DNA of 64,000 nt from NCBI GenBank assembly GCA_003996215.1, contig QJPP01000275.1, forward strand, positions 1,113,358-1,177,357, read 5' to 3'. Origin of the DNA: Jaltomata sinuosa (Eukaryota > Streptophyta > Magnoliopsida > Solanales > Solanaceae). Below are positions 12,062 to 22,379 of the stretch, piece by piece. The position numbers and the translations under genes are program-made. Position 1 is the first letter of the stretch, and every line of letters starts with the position of its first letter. The notes beneath the pieces were generated by a model. It was given only the letters and a program-made list of their open reading frames with translations, searched no databases and was not told the DNA's origin.

Positions 12062-15000
12062 TGTTTTTGGGAAAAATGACTCGGGTATTGAAAAGCATTT
12101 TGAAAATCCATTTTAAAGTTTCAAAACATTTCCAATTTAAAAGAAGAGTCGCCACTTAGTTTTATAAAGGTAAAACCAAGAAAAACTTATAAAATTTCTA
12201 AAGTTAAAAATAGATATAACTTTAAAAATCAGAGATTATGGTAAGGGTTCAAATTAATACTCTTGGAAGGGTGTTAAGGCACCAAGAGTATCCGCTAACT
12301 CGCGGTTATCCGAACTTGTTTGAAAACAACTTATTTTGACTAACTTTGAAAAATCTTGATTATTCTTTGTAAAAAAGATACTTGATTTGATTTTTTATTT
12401 AGGAAACATCTTGTTTTCATTTGGAAAAGCATAATGAATTTGACAAGAAGAACGTATGAAGGAATTATCTAAAAGAAAACACATTTGCTCGATTTAACGA
12501 TTTAAAATGATTTAATCGTTTTCACATAAAGCCAACAAAAGTAATTAACAAGAAGTGTGTACTCTTTTGGGGATAATTCACTAAGTTAAAATTAGAGTTC
12601 AAATAAACATACAAATAATTCTAGAATTTATATAAGTAAATCATAAGAGGGAGGAAGAGGGATTAAGCCTTTGCACAATCAAATTGGACTCTTGTCCAAT
12701 ACTAAAACTTGTCCTAATTTCTAAGATTTGGGCTTTAAGGCCCATTTTTACTGCTTTTGGACTTTTAGTCCAATTCCTCTCAATTTCCACCCATTTAGGC
12801 GGACTGTTGCTGCTATAGTGTATGGGCTTGGCCCATTTCTTCTTCTTTTCTCAATTTGATCCCATGTTGGGCTGCTGCTGTTCATGGGCTTGTACCATTT
12901 TCTATTATTTTGTATACCAACCCATACACAGGCTGTATGCCAGTGTATATCAGCTTCAAAATCTGTATATCTGCCCCCTTCGTTCGACGAGGCCGACTCG
13001 ATGAAAGGTCGTTGAGTTTCAACTCAACAAAGAGATGCTAGGATAGCATGGGAGTCCCAGTGGACTCGAGATTCATGTGCCAAAAGAAAAAGAAAAGAAA
13101 GGAATTAGTATCTATTCACACAAGGAGTATTTCTTAAAGTCAAGTAAATTATCGGGATGCAGTAGCAATAGGCAATCAAAAATAGAGAATATGTATTTAT
13201 CTACATTATTACTCTTTAGGCCAAAATATTTGGGTTAGCATGGCATACAAAGTTCTAAAAAAATATCAGCCCAGACTAAACAAAGGAATTGGATCATCCT
13301 TCTCAGATTCTAAGTTTGGTATACCACACTTGATCATGTTGAAACAGAACTTTCGAAACAATATTTAAACACATTTGGTTCATAATAAAAGGCTTATCAT
13401 GTTCCATATTCAAGATTGAACAAATAGAACAAGCTAGACATAGTAGTGAGAATGGACAAATTACTTAAGAAAAAGCGCACAAAATGGTCACACATTACAG
13501 ATCGATCATATGCAAAAGGGAACAATTTGCCACAGATTTATCTAAGACTTCGAATAGGTAAACATAGTTCATCTAAATATATTTAAACATAACAGAATTG
13601 ATGATGAAAACTTAGCAACTCATATTTTCAAAGAGACAGCTTCACTTAATAGGATCAATCATGATGCAAAAGGGAAAATAGGAAAGGAATGGAGGCTATA
13701 CCAGAACTGATCATACAGCACGCAGATTTTAAAAATTAACACGCAATACTGAAGACATGCCCGAGACAATATGAGCATACTTGTATAGAACTGAAAATCT
13801 CTAAACCTTCATGTTACACATTTCAGGGATTTCAAAGGGTCTGTGATTTACATTAAGGCCGACAAGGAAAAGAGGAGATGACACGACCCAACTTTGGAAT
13901 TAACATTTTTTATAACACATTGGAAGGAAAAAGAAGCAATCATTCAAATTGAATGATTTTAGCAAGCCTTTAAAAGCTAACAAATCACATACACAGAGAA
14001 GGAAAAGGAGAGAGGGGGTAATATTCATTTCACGAATCTTTGAGTTTCAAAAACTTTCAGAGATGGAGATATACCATAAAGGGGTATATCCCATTTCTAG
14101 CTCTGACCTCAAGAAGAAATACATAACAAAGGAAACCTTTACGGCAAAACAGAAACAGAATCAGTAGGCAACATGATAGCATATTTCAAGAACAATCTGT
14201 TTCAACAACCAAGATCATGGGAAAACAGAATCGTTACTTTATGATGCCACTCTCTCTACTCTAAACAGATCATGTAAACATTTTTGAAAGTTACTCATTG
14301 GTCACAGAAATGACATAAAGAAATCTAAAGTGAACCTAAAACAAACTCAGTTTTCTATCCCATTTTTCATCACTATTTATCAATGACTAAAGGACAAGAT
14401 AAGATGAGCAGCAGTTCGTGTATTCTATGAGTTCAAAAATAGACTAAGACGTTGAACTACTAGGTTGCTAAAACAGTGGGAAATGGCCATATTTAGAGTG
14501 TTTTGAGCACATGAGAAGCATATGTTTACACCACATGGGCACATAAACGACCATGAAACAGTGAGCAATACCAAACAAGATTCAACAGTTTATAAAATCG
14601 AAAACAGTTTTGAAATTGGCAGAACAACTCCCAATGTTCTATTTTCGAACTTTCAACACAATAATCACATGGTATCAAACAAGACCAGCTAAAACCAATA
14701 CGAAAACTCTACGAACAACCACTCTACATTATACTAGTGCAGTAAAGAAGGAGAAGAACGAGATGTTTACCTTTCTTGGAGCAGCGACTGAGACAATGAG
14801 ACTTCGTCGGAAACTTCACCACCGGAGTTTTAACCCACCTCGCCGGAATTCCACTCTTTTTGTGTATTTTCTTTTCTAGAAATTTTGGTTGCGTGAGATT
14901 AGTGGAATGCTCCACCAGAATCCCCAAATTTTTCCTCAAAATTCCCACACTTTACCTCAATAAAAGAGGGGGTTTTATATAGGAGATTTTCGGGTGAAAT

Positions 15001-16109
15001 GGGGGGAAAACAGACGGGTTTTTTTGGGAATTTCCTCAGCTTGTTCTAGCAAGATTGAGCGACGTATGTACTGTAGTAGTACACATTTGAGGAGATTTCA
15101 CCACAATTTTTGATAGAAACATTGAGAGGAGCCAGCTGTCCACTTCTAGAACCTTCTTGGTTCTTTGCCAGCTCGATTATGACGGAGACGATGGGGAATT
15201 GGACGGCGTTTGGGAACGTTAAGGGTCGGGAGCTGTTGGTGAAGCTTTTGCTTCATCGTTTCGCAGCTGTTGGAGATGGAGTTAGGGTTTGTTTGTCTGG
15301 TGTGAGGACGATGAAGACGAAGGAGAGGGGTGGTGGGTTTTCTGTTGTACGAGGCGCGTTATCTCATACAACGCATTCTTTTTTCTGGGAAAAGGAAATG
15401 CGTGAGGCGCGTTGGTGGAAATTAGAGGAGAGAAATACAGGCGGTGTGTGAGGTGTGAGATATATGTATATGAGCTAAGGGGAATATAGGGAGCTGGGCC
15501 AGGTACGAGGCATTTGGAGGTGGGCTGTGAGGTGTTGAGCGGAATTGTGAGATGGGCCAGCGGATTTTGGGCTGAAGCAAAGGTTAAAAGGGTTGTAAGG
15601 TGGATTGAGGATTTGCAAAATGTGACCATTTTGAATTAAAGATGTAACCAAATTGAATAAGATTTAGGAAACGGCTAGAATTTAAATATTTTTAGAGATT
15701 AGGCTAGAATAGGAGTAAAGATGAATTGATTAAAATTAATTAACCGAGTCTCCTTAAGCTTAAACAATTTAAAATAATCATCATGTTTAACACATAATTT
15801 TCTTTTTAATTAATCATAAAATTAATTTTTCAATTAACTCTCATTTGAATGATTTTGGAGGAAAATTAAATGTTTAATCTTTTAAAGAGATTTCTTATGA
15901 AATCAAACTTTAAAAATAATTCTTTAAGTAACTTATATAAATTTCACATAATCAAAATATGAAAAATATAAATAATTACTCAGAACTATTATAAAACTGA
16001 TTTGAAAATATTTATCCTTTTAAACAAAACAATTATTTCAAAAATTGTTTAAAATTTAAAAGGCTCAAGATTAATTTGCAATGTGGTGGGTGAAAATTGG
16101 GTGTCAACA
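12062..16109 (-). repeat. Left (element 3') LTR of the Ogre-like element (4048 bp)
   Basis: Near-identical to 25904-30143. Main difference: about 205 bp present at 28258-28462 are absent here, at a site flanked by AAAAT in the long copy, which points to a microhomology deletion in this LTR. A TATATAAAA box (minus) lies at 14973-14981. Paired short open frames in both LTRs are conserved only because the LTRs are recent copies. Confidence 0.93.
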
Positions 16110-16125
16110 ACTGCCCCTCCCTTTG
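16110..16125 (-). other. Polypurine tract of the Ogre-like element
   Basis: The minus strand reads CAAAGGGAGGGGCAGT immediately before the 3' LTR start TGTTGACACCC. This is the expected place and composition for the plus-strand primer. Confidence 0.85.
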
Positions 16126-16262
16126 GGTAGGGTAAGTGTAATGAACCCTGGGCAAAGGGAATTGATGTTCCCAATTTTATCCGACCACAGATTCATCTTC
16201 GGAAAGCGGTTGGTTTTAGCATGAATTTTAAGGAGTTATGGCCAAACTTTGGCATCAAGTTT

Positions 16263-16488
16263 CCTACATATCTTAGGTCACATGAGAATTCAGGCCACTT
16301 GTAGTTCAAGATGTTTGATTTTATGCACGACTTTCAAGGAATTCTAGACTATCTCGGTTTCAGAGTACGGAGAGACCGAAAAGCTGGGGTATAAGAGGAT
16401 CTGGGGGGAGTTAGGAATGCAACCGAGTTTTCAACATAGAGCCCGCCTACATATCCCAAGACTCAGGGAATCAGGCTGCTTGTAGTTT
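16263..16488 (-). repeat. Two copies of the CTACGTTTGACCTGA motif
   Basis: Units at 16263-16307 and 16445-16488 have the plus-strand form CCTACATATC...(A/G)GAATTCAGGC...TGTAGTTC. Three more are at 20671-20920. Confidence 0.7.
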
Positions 16489-16909
16489 GACTCAATCGGT
16501 GGAAAAGGTAATCTTTATATTAAGACCACCTTTTGTTCGGGATGAGTGGCGAATAATTTGAGCTATAGAAAAGAGGCTCGTAACCTCTCAACTATGAATG
16601 TGGCGCGCTTCACACCCATAAGTAAGATTTTACCTGGACATAATTTCCAAAGCTCGAGGTGTATCATCACCCGGATTTGAAAAGAAAGAATATTGCTTCC
16701 AGCGTGAGTTCAGAAAATACCTTGGATGCAAAACTAAGACCCAAAGATAGGAAATACCCACATGCCTTCTGACAGGGGTGTGGTTTGATGGTGGTGGTAA
16801 GTTTGTTCCTCAGCTCGCGTCCAAAGAGTTTGATATCCCTCTTCGGACTATGTCCCAGTTCGCTGCTAAGAAAAAGTTCCACGTTGTGATGCGTCCTTTT
16901 TGGTGTAGT

Positions 16910-17150
16910 CCGCACCTGTGGTTTTACTTTGAGAATTTTATCCTTCTTGTATGCTCTCGACAATATCTCAAAACAAAGTGGTTAGTAATAACATAATTCT
17001 ATTTGGGGAGGTAGTTTCTTCGCCATACCTCATTCTGGAATTATGTTTGAATCTTAGGTTGTGACATCTTCTGATGTGCTTTGTACCTGTTGTTCTGGCT
17101 CGAGAATTTCATCCTCTTGTATGTTCTCGACAATATCTTGAAATAAAATA
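16910..17150 (-). repeat. Duplicated ATGYTCTCGACAATATCT segment
   Basis: Two similar ~60-bp segments (around 16918-16985 and 17083-17150) share GAGAATTT(T/C)ATCCT and GTATG(C/T)TCTCGACAATATC. Confidence 0.6.
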
Positions 17151-17281
17151 TTAGTAGTAAAGTGATTCAACAGAGAAAGATAGCTTTGTACCTTATTTTC
17201 GCGTTTGTTGCCTTTTGAAGCGTATGTCATCCTTTCCTATTTCTGTCTTAGGAAATAGCAATTTTCATGATGATTAATCAT

Positions 17282-17441
17282 GATAGCCTTCTTGGCTATC
17301 GTATAGGACTGCTTGTGGAAACTTTTGAGTATGACGACCTTTGTAGTCGTCTGATGGTGACGACCTTTGTAGTCGTCTGATGGTGACGGTCCTCTTGACC
17401 ATTTGTGGCATTCTCTTGAATGTGATAGCCTTCTTGGCTAT
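17282..17441. repeat. Array of short perfect hairpins
   Basis: GATAGCC-TTCTT-GGCTATC at 17282-17300; GACGAC-CTTTGTA-GTCGTC at 17333-17351 and again at 17359-17377 (26-bp tandem unit); GGTC-CTCTT-GACC at 17388-17400; GATAGCC-TTCTT-GGCTAT at 17424-17441. The stems differ while loop style and spacing persist. Confidence 0.8.
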
Positions 17442-17509
17442 TGGCAGCTGTCTTTTGCATATGCCTTTGGGGTAAATCTCGCGCATCATCCGTATCGACA
17501 TGACTAACA

Positions 17510-18090
17510 GACATTCCCTTAATTGTCAGGCCTTAGGTAATCTTGCATACCATCCAACTTTGGATAGAGGCGGCTTACATATGCCTTTAATTTGCCAGCT
17601 TTCGAGTAATCTTGCACATCATCCGACTTTGGATAGAGGTGGCTTATAGATGTCCTTCGAATTGCCAGTTTTTGGGTAATCCTGCACTCTTATCCAATAT
17701 TGGATGTAATGCAACTTATAGATTTCCCTTGAATTGCTAGCCTTTGGGTACTCCTGCACAATATCAGCGTGGATATGTCGTGGCTTATAGATAACCCTTG
17801 AACTATCAATCTTTGGTAGTCTTGCACTTTTATCCAATTTTGAATATTGTTGTGACTTACGCATTACTCTTGAACTGTCAATATTCAGGTGATCTTGCAC
17901 ACTATCTGGTTTCAGATATCACTGCGTCTTACAGATAACCCTTAGTCTGTCATGTTTTGGGCAATCTTGCACACTACCCGATTTCAGATATCGCTGTGAC
18001 TTACAGACGACCCTTGACCTTTTAATTTTGGGAAAATCCAGTTCATCGTCTGATTTTGATGGCGTCTTATAGACATCCTTCAGACTATAT
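17510..18090 (-). repeat. Tandem array, ~80-bp diverged units
   Basis: About seven or eight units share CTTATAGAT(G/A)(T/A)CCTT, a GTCAAT or GCCAG word, GGGTAATCTTGCAC and a TATCCGATTT-like word. Units are strongly diverged, so the array is old or degenerating. Confidence 0.75.
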
Positions 18091-18209
18091 GCTTTTGATC
18101 TCGATGACGAGCGGTATTTGATTATTGGGGGTGACAAGGCCTTTGCCACACGATCAAATATAGTTGTATCTTCTGGCGATCACCGCTTCCAAATAAAAGT
18201 GCATAAATA

Positions 18210-18790
18210 TCCTCAACATCAGACTCCTCCGTCTTATGCGATATTGGATATAAATATATTGAATTCCAGATTTGACATAATAAAGGAGCAAATATACCCT
18301 CAACATCAGACTTCTCCATCTTACGCGATATTGGATATAAATCTGCTGAATACCAGACTTGGCATAATAATAATAATATCCTCAACGTCAGAGTCTGTTG
18401 TCTCATGCGATATCGGATATAAATAGGCTGAATGCCAGACTTGGCATAATAATAATAATATCCTAAACGTCAGACTCTGTTGTCTCACGCGATATTGGAT
18501 ATAAATAGGTTGAATGCCAGACTTGGCATAATAATAATAATATCCTCAACGTCAGACTTTGTTGTCTCACGCGATATCGGATATAAATATGTTGAATGCC
18601 AGACTAGGCATAATAATAAAGCAAATATACCCTCAACGTCAGACTCCTCTGTCTTACGCGATCTCGAATATAAGCGTGCTGAGTGCTATACTTGGCATAA
18701 TGAATAATGATAATGATAATGATGATGATGATATCCTCAACGTTGGACTTCACCGTCTCACGCGATCTCAGATATAAGCATGTTGAGGGT
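18210..18790 (-). repeat. Tandem array, 78-103-bp units
   Basis: Units start with CCTCAACGTCAGACT-like words at 18213, 18299, 18377, 18463, 18543, 18631 and 18734. Each also contains GCGATATTGGATATAAAT, GAATGCCAGACTTGGCATAA and, in several, an (ATA)n or (ATG)n microsatellite. Confidence 0.88.
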
Positions 18791-18894
18791 CGATCTCGTG
18801 CGACTTAGGGACGCCCATGAATGTCATCCTCTTTGAAACTGGCCGATAGAGGGACATAATACTCGCAGCGAATGTATCTGCGGTATTAATGATG

Positions 18895-19180
18895 ATGATG
18901 GTCCTCTTGACATGGTCCTCGCGACATGCAAATATGATGGCCCTCTCGACACGCAGATATGATGGCCCTCGTGGCATGGTCCTCTCGACATGTAGATATG
19001 AATGGCCCTCTCGGCATGGTTCTCTTGACATGGACATCTCGGCATGGTCCTTTTGACATGGCCCTCTCGGCACGGTCCTCTTGACATGGCCCTCTAGGCA
19101 TGGTCTTCTTGACATGGTCTTCTTGACATGGCCCTCTATGCATGGTCCTCTTAACATGGCCCTCTCGGCATGGTCCTGCG
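18895..19180 (-). repeat. Short tandem array GGTCCTCTTGACATGGCCCT
   Basis: Alternating half-units GGTCCTCTTGACAT and GGCCCTCTCGGCAT, period about 28 bp, roughly ten periods. Both half-units are imperfect mini-palindromes (GGTC..GAC, GCC..GGC), reminiscent of the hairpins at 17282-17441. Confidence 0.85.
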
Positions 19181-19375
19181 ATATGACGCCATACAATACG
19201 ATGCAACACAATATAATATAATGCAATGCGATATGACATAATATGATGCGACATAATGCTACGTCATGTAATGCAGTACGATGCAATGTGATGCAATGCA
19301 ATATGATGCAACATGACATAGTGCAATATGAATGCAAAATGTGATGCAATGTAGTTCCGTATGATGCAATGGCCC
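19180..19375. repeat. Degenerate ATGCAAT/GATATGA low-complexity tract
   Basis: About 195 bp of short words such as ATGCAATG, ATACGATG and GCGATATGAC in irregular succession, directly adjoining the previous array. Confidence 0.7.
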
Positions 19376-20670
19376 ATAGGGAGTCGTGGAGAACATCACA
19401 TTTGGTCTTTATTTTGTCATGTCGACTCTTTTGTGAGTAACTGCGCTCAAGACAAAAGATTAGTAGACATACTGTCGCTTTTACTAGCGACTACAGTCAA
19501 ACTTGAAAAACTTTAAAGACAATATCTATGAAGCTAATCAAAACAACTTTTGATTGAAATGTGAGTGAAATGGTCGTGCCCACTTCTGGACAGCCATAAG
19601 TACCGGTTTTGAACATCGTCTGTTCGTGGTAGTTTTTTGACTTTGTTGGGGATTGGAGAAGAACGTCATCGATCCCTCATTCAGTGTCATAATTTTGAAG
19701 CTGACCAAATGTCCTGATCTGGTTGAGGACGATGTCGGTCTTTCTTCATCTGGTAGTTTCTGTGAACTATAAGAATATTTGTCCATTCCAGGAGTCTTTG
19801 CTTCTTTTGGCTTTTTCCTGCTGTTTTGGCTTTTCCCACCAAATTTTGGGGCATCGGATCTCGTTGCGTCTTTTTGAATGCATTGGCTAATGAGAGACTA
19901 ATTTATAACACACTTTTCGGGACAACCTGCATTCACATAAAAATTGTTAGTTTTGGCGAAACTGATCTGTGTTGACCTCATTCGATCTTCTGCTCCTTGC
20001 TTTGTCTTTTTTGGGTGCCCTCCCTCCTCGGGTACTCATCGTCCTCGACCTCTTGGGTCACGGTGGACATAAGACAAAATTAAATTTTAAATGAGTAAAA
20101 CTAATCTTTTGTAAAGATTCTTCAAACAATTTTTGGAAAACAAAGGTTTGAAAAAGAATAGCTTGAAAAAGTTTCTGCCCATCGTGTCATGTGCCAGCTC
20201 AATGAATGACCTTTATTCGAGGCCCTGATGTTTCTGACATACTGTTGGTGGACTTTGGAGATCCTTTGTCTTTCTAGCTGGGGAGTTCAAAATATTTTTT
20301 CAAAAATCTGTCATAGCTTGGGATTAATCCTCCTTGGACTGGAGATAGACTCTGATCTCTCGGTGTTGGAGAATTCTTCGGAGTTTAATTCTGAACTCTT
20401 GAATGAAGTTTGGTGGAAATTTTGAGGTCTTTCTTAAAATTTCTGCCCCAATTAAGGTTTTGCGATGAATCTCACTCCATTTGGCAAGGGACTTGAGACT
20501 CTGTGGGGGTTACGAGATTCTTTCTTGATATTTATTTTGGTCACTCTTCAGCACATTCTGTATTCCAATTTGTTGGAGACTATCTTCGCCTTTTAAATTT
20601 TTGAGATTCCTTTCTCGAAAATTCTGCCCCAATTTCCATTTTCTGGGTGATATGACCGAGCCGTTATAGC

Positions 20671-20920
20671 GCCTATGTATCCCGTTGAGGCAGGAATCAG
20701 GTCAAACGTAGTTTCCACACTCAAAGTGGGAGAATGTTGGAAATAAATAAAGGGGTGACCGAAGTCGATAAAAGCCGCCTACGTATCTCATTCTTGAGAA
20801 TTCAGGTCAAATGTAGTTCAGGATAGAAAGGGGAAAGATAGATTTTCCTAAAGGGTTGACTGAAGCCGACACAGGCCGCCTACATATCTCATTCTTGAGA
20901 ATTCAGGTCAAACGTAGTTC
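20671..20920 (-). repeat. Three copies of the CTACGTTTGACCTGA motif
   Basis: Units at 20671-20714, 20775-20819 and 20877-20920. Plus-strand consensus parts: GCCGCCTACGTATCTCATTC and GAGAATTCAGGTCAAACGTA. They lie just 3' of the pol remnant in element sense. Confidence 0.8.
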
Positions 20921-21029
20921 GTACATAGGATAGGGAATTTTGGGCTATTACAAAGCATAATAGCGACTACAATCAGGAAATGGGATTACATATAAAGAGA
21001 TAGAAGGGAAAGGAACCGTATTCAGGCGT

Positions 21030-21180
21030 ATTATCCCTTTGTAGCATCGGAGTTGCTATAGGCTTGTGCCATACTTTGATTATTCATCTCGAACAAAATC
21101 AAAGCTCCTCCAAATAGCACCTTTTGGACGATGTACAGTCCTTGCCAATTTGGTGCAAACTTTTCTTTGTTTCATGGGAG
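21030..21180 (-). pseudogene. pol: Integrase C-terminal remnant of the Ogre-like pol
   Basis: On the minus strand one frame reads KFAPNWQGLYIVQKVL then FGGALILFEM, followed by NSDATK. This matches the extreme C-terminal end of Tat/Ogre-type pol (family form F.P.W.GPY.V, GGALIL..M, NSD..K). RT, RNase H and the integrase core, normally more than 3 kb upstream, are absent; the next pol sequence upstream (21242 onward) is already the RT leader. The join near 21240 is a large internal deletion. Confidence 0.75.
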
Positions 21181-21241
21181 GGAAGGATTAACTGTCCATT
21201 CCCTGGATTGACCAATAAATTTTGGGAGATGATATTTGTAC

Positions 21242-21490
21242 TCATTCTTGTCCTATTATTGTAGGACCAGTTAAACATTTCAATGTATGGCTCAAGCAGA
21301 TTGATAAGTTCTTTTTTTGTACTTTTGACAAATGAACACCGACGTTGATTTCTTCAACTTGACCGTTATTTCCCAGATTAACTACCTCAATACCTCCTAG
21401 GTGAGGCTTTTCCTGGTCTTCAAGGTTCTTAGACTTCTTGGTTGTTCGTTCCAGAACCATGATTTCTTCAATATATCCTTCAAAAATCCT
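21242..21490 (-). pseudogene. pol: RT leader remnant of the Ogre-like pol
   Basis: The minus strand carries GIEVVNLGNNGQVEEINVGV and, in an adjacent phase, LLEPYIEMFNWSYNN. This is the conserved leader that precedes RT in Tat/Ogre elements (family form VNLG..., L...Y...FAWSY.DMPG). It stops at about 21240, so the polymerase itself is missing. A frameshift splits the two segments. Confidence 0.75.
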
Positions 21491-21816
21491 TATCGTCTAA
21501 CTTGATTTGTTCGTTAAGCTTTTGACATAACATGACAGTGGCAGGTTTTAACTTACTGTTACTGAAAACAAAACAAAACAGGTTAGATAATAACAAGTAA
21601 ACATAAATAATTTTGAACAGTAAATGTTTTTTTTTTTAATAAGGAGGCTTTCATTGAAATTCAAAAATGTTTGCAAACTATGGCTATAACCCGTATGAAT
21701 GCGAGTCTGTGCCTTTAGGAAAATGGTAAAATAGTACAAGAAAATTAAAAACATAAAGGGTGGGTCACGAAGCCTCATCCGGATTATCACCGATTTTCAT
21801 AAAATAGAATCTTTGT

Positions 21817-22371
21817 CTACCCAGCCGAGTGGAGAGTCACGAGGGGAGTTGTGGCCCAGTTCTGCAAATCTTTGCCAGGCCTGGCATCCCTAATCATGGC
21901 TGCCTCAGGGATAGCATCACATTCCTCGAACAGATCTCCTATTCCATCCTCTAACTCGTCGCTTGGGGAACCAATGTGCGCTGAGAATGACTGATATAGG
22001 TGAAGCAACGGCTTTGTCAATCCTGACTGATTCTCCACCTTGTTTTCATACTTTAACCCATATTTGATCAGCTTTCCAGGGATGCTTATTAGCTCAGTCA
22101 TACCATCAGAACTCTTGCCTAATCTGAGACCTGGTTCATATTCGCTCACTAGTATTGCGGTTGCGAGCATTTTATAGATAGGTGGCATGGGAATTTGAGG
22201 AGCAAGATCCTCTCTTGTGGCATTGACAATCTCTACGGTGTAGAAATTGCTTCTTTTTAGGACTTCTTCAGTCACAGGGACGCAGTCATTAGTGTGCAAG
22301 GCCTTGTTGTGCATTAACCCTTCAAAGGGTAGTTCAGTAATACTCAAAACAGCTATAGCTTTTTCTGGCAT
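21817..22371 (-). pseudogene. Protease-region remnant lacking the catalytic core
   Basis: An open stretch of 184 codons. The N-terminal ITELPFEGLMHNKALH is the segment that normally leads into the retropepsin core. The following part (TVEIVNATREDLAPQIPMPP, GLRLGKSSDGM, LYQSFSAHIG, DLFEECDAIPEAAMIRDARP) normally lies between protease and RT. The Asp-containing core is absent, so the two are joined by an in-frame deletion near 22293. The remaining frame is unusually clean. The region below it (21500-21816) may be the Ogre intron or spacer. Confidence 0.75.
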
Positions 22372-22379
22372 TTCTTGTT

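Larger units (their letters stand above)
16126..21029 (-). other. Repeat-rich 3' UTR of the Ogre-like element
   Basis: About 4.9 kb between the pol remnant and the PPT without domain-bearing frames. It contains five copies of a CTACGTTTGACCTGA-type motif, a short hairpin array (17282-17441), three tandem arrays (17510-18090, 18210-18790, 18895-19180) and a degenerate ATGCAAT tract (19180-19375). The stretch 19380-20660 shows nothing I recognise. Tandem repeats in this UTR are a documented habit of Ogre elements. Confidence 0.8.

Noticed and set aside
14610..15451. Open frames of 89 and 113 codons repeated at 28631-29471
   Set aside because: The conservation is between the two LTRs of one young element. 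Frames run antisense to element transcription and lack domains.
18768..19349. 193-codon minus-strand frame rich in His/Cys and GPC repeats
   Set aside because: It is a translation of the 28-bp and ATGCAAT tandem repeats; all frames of a repeat can stay open.
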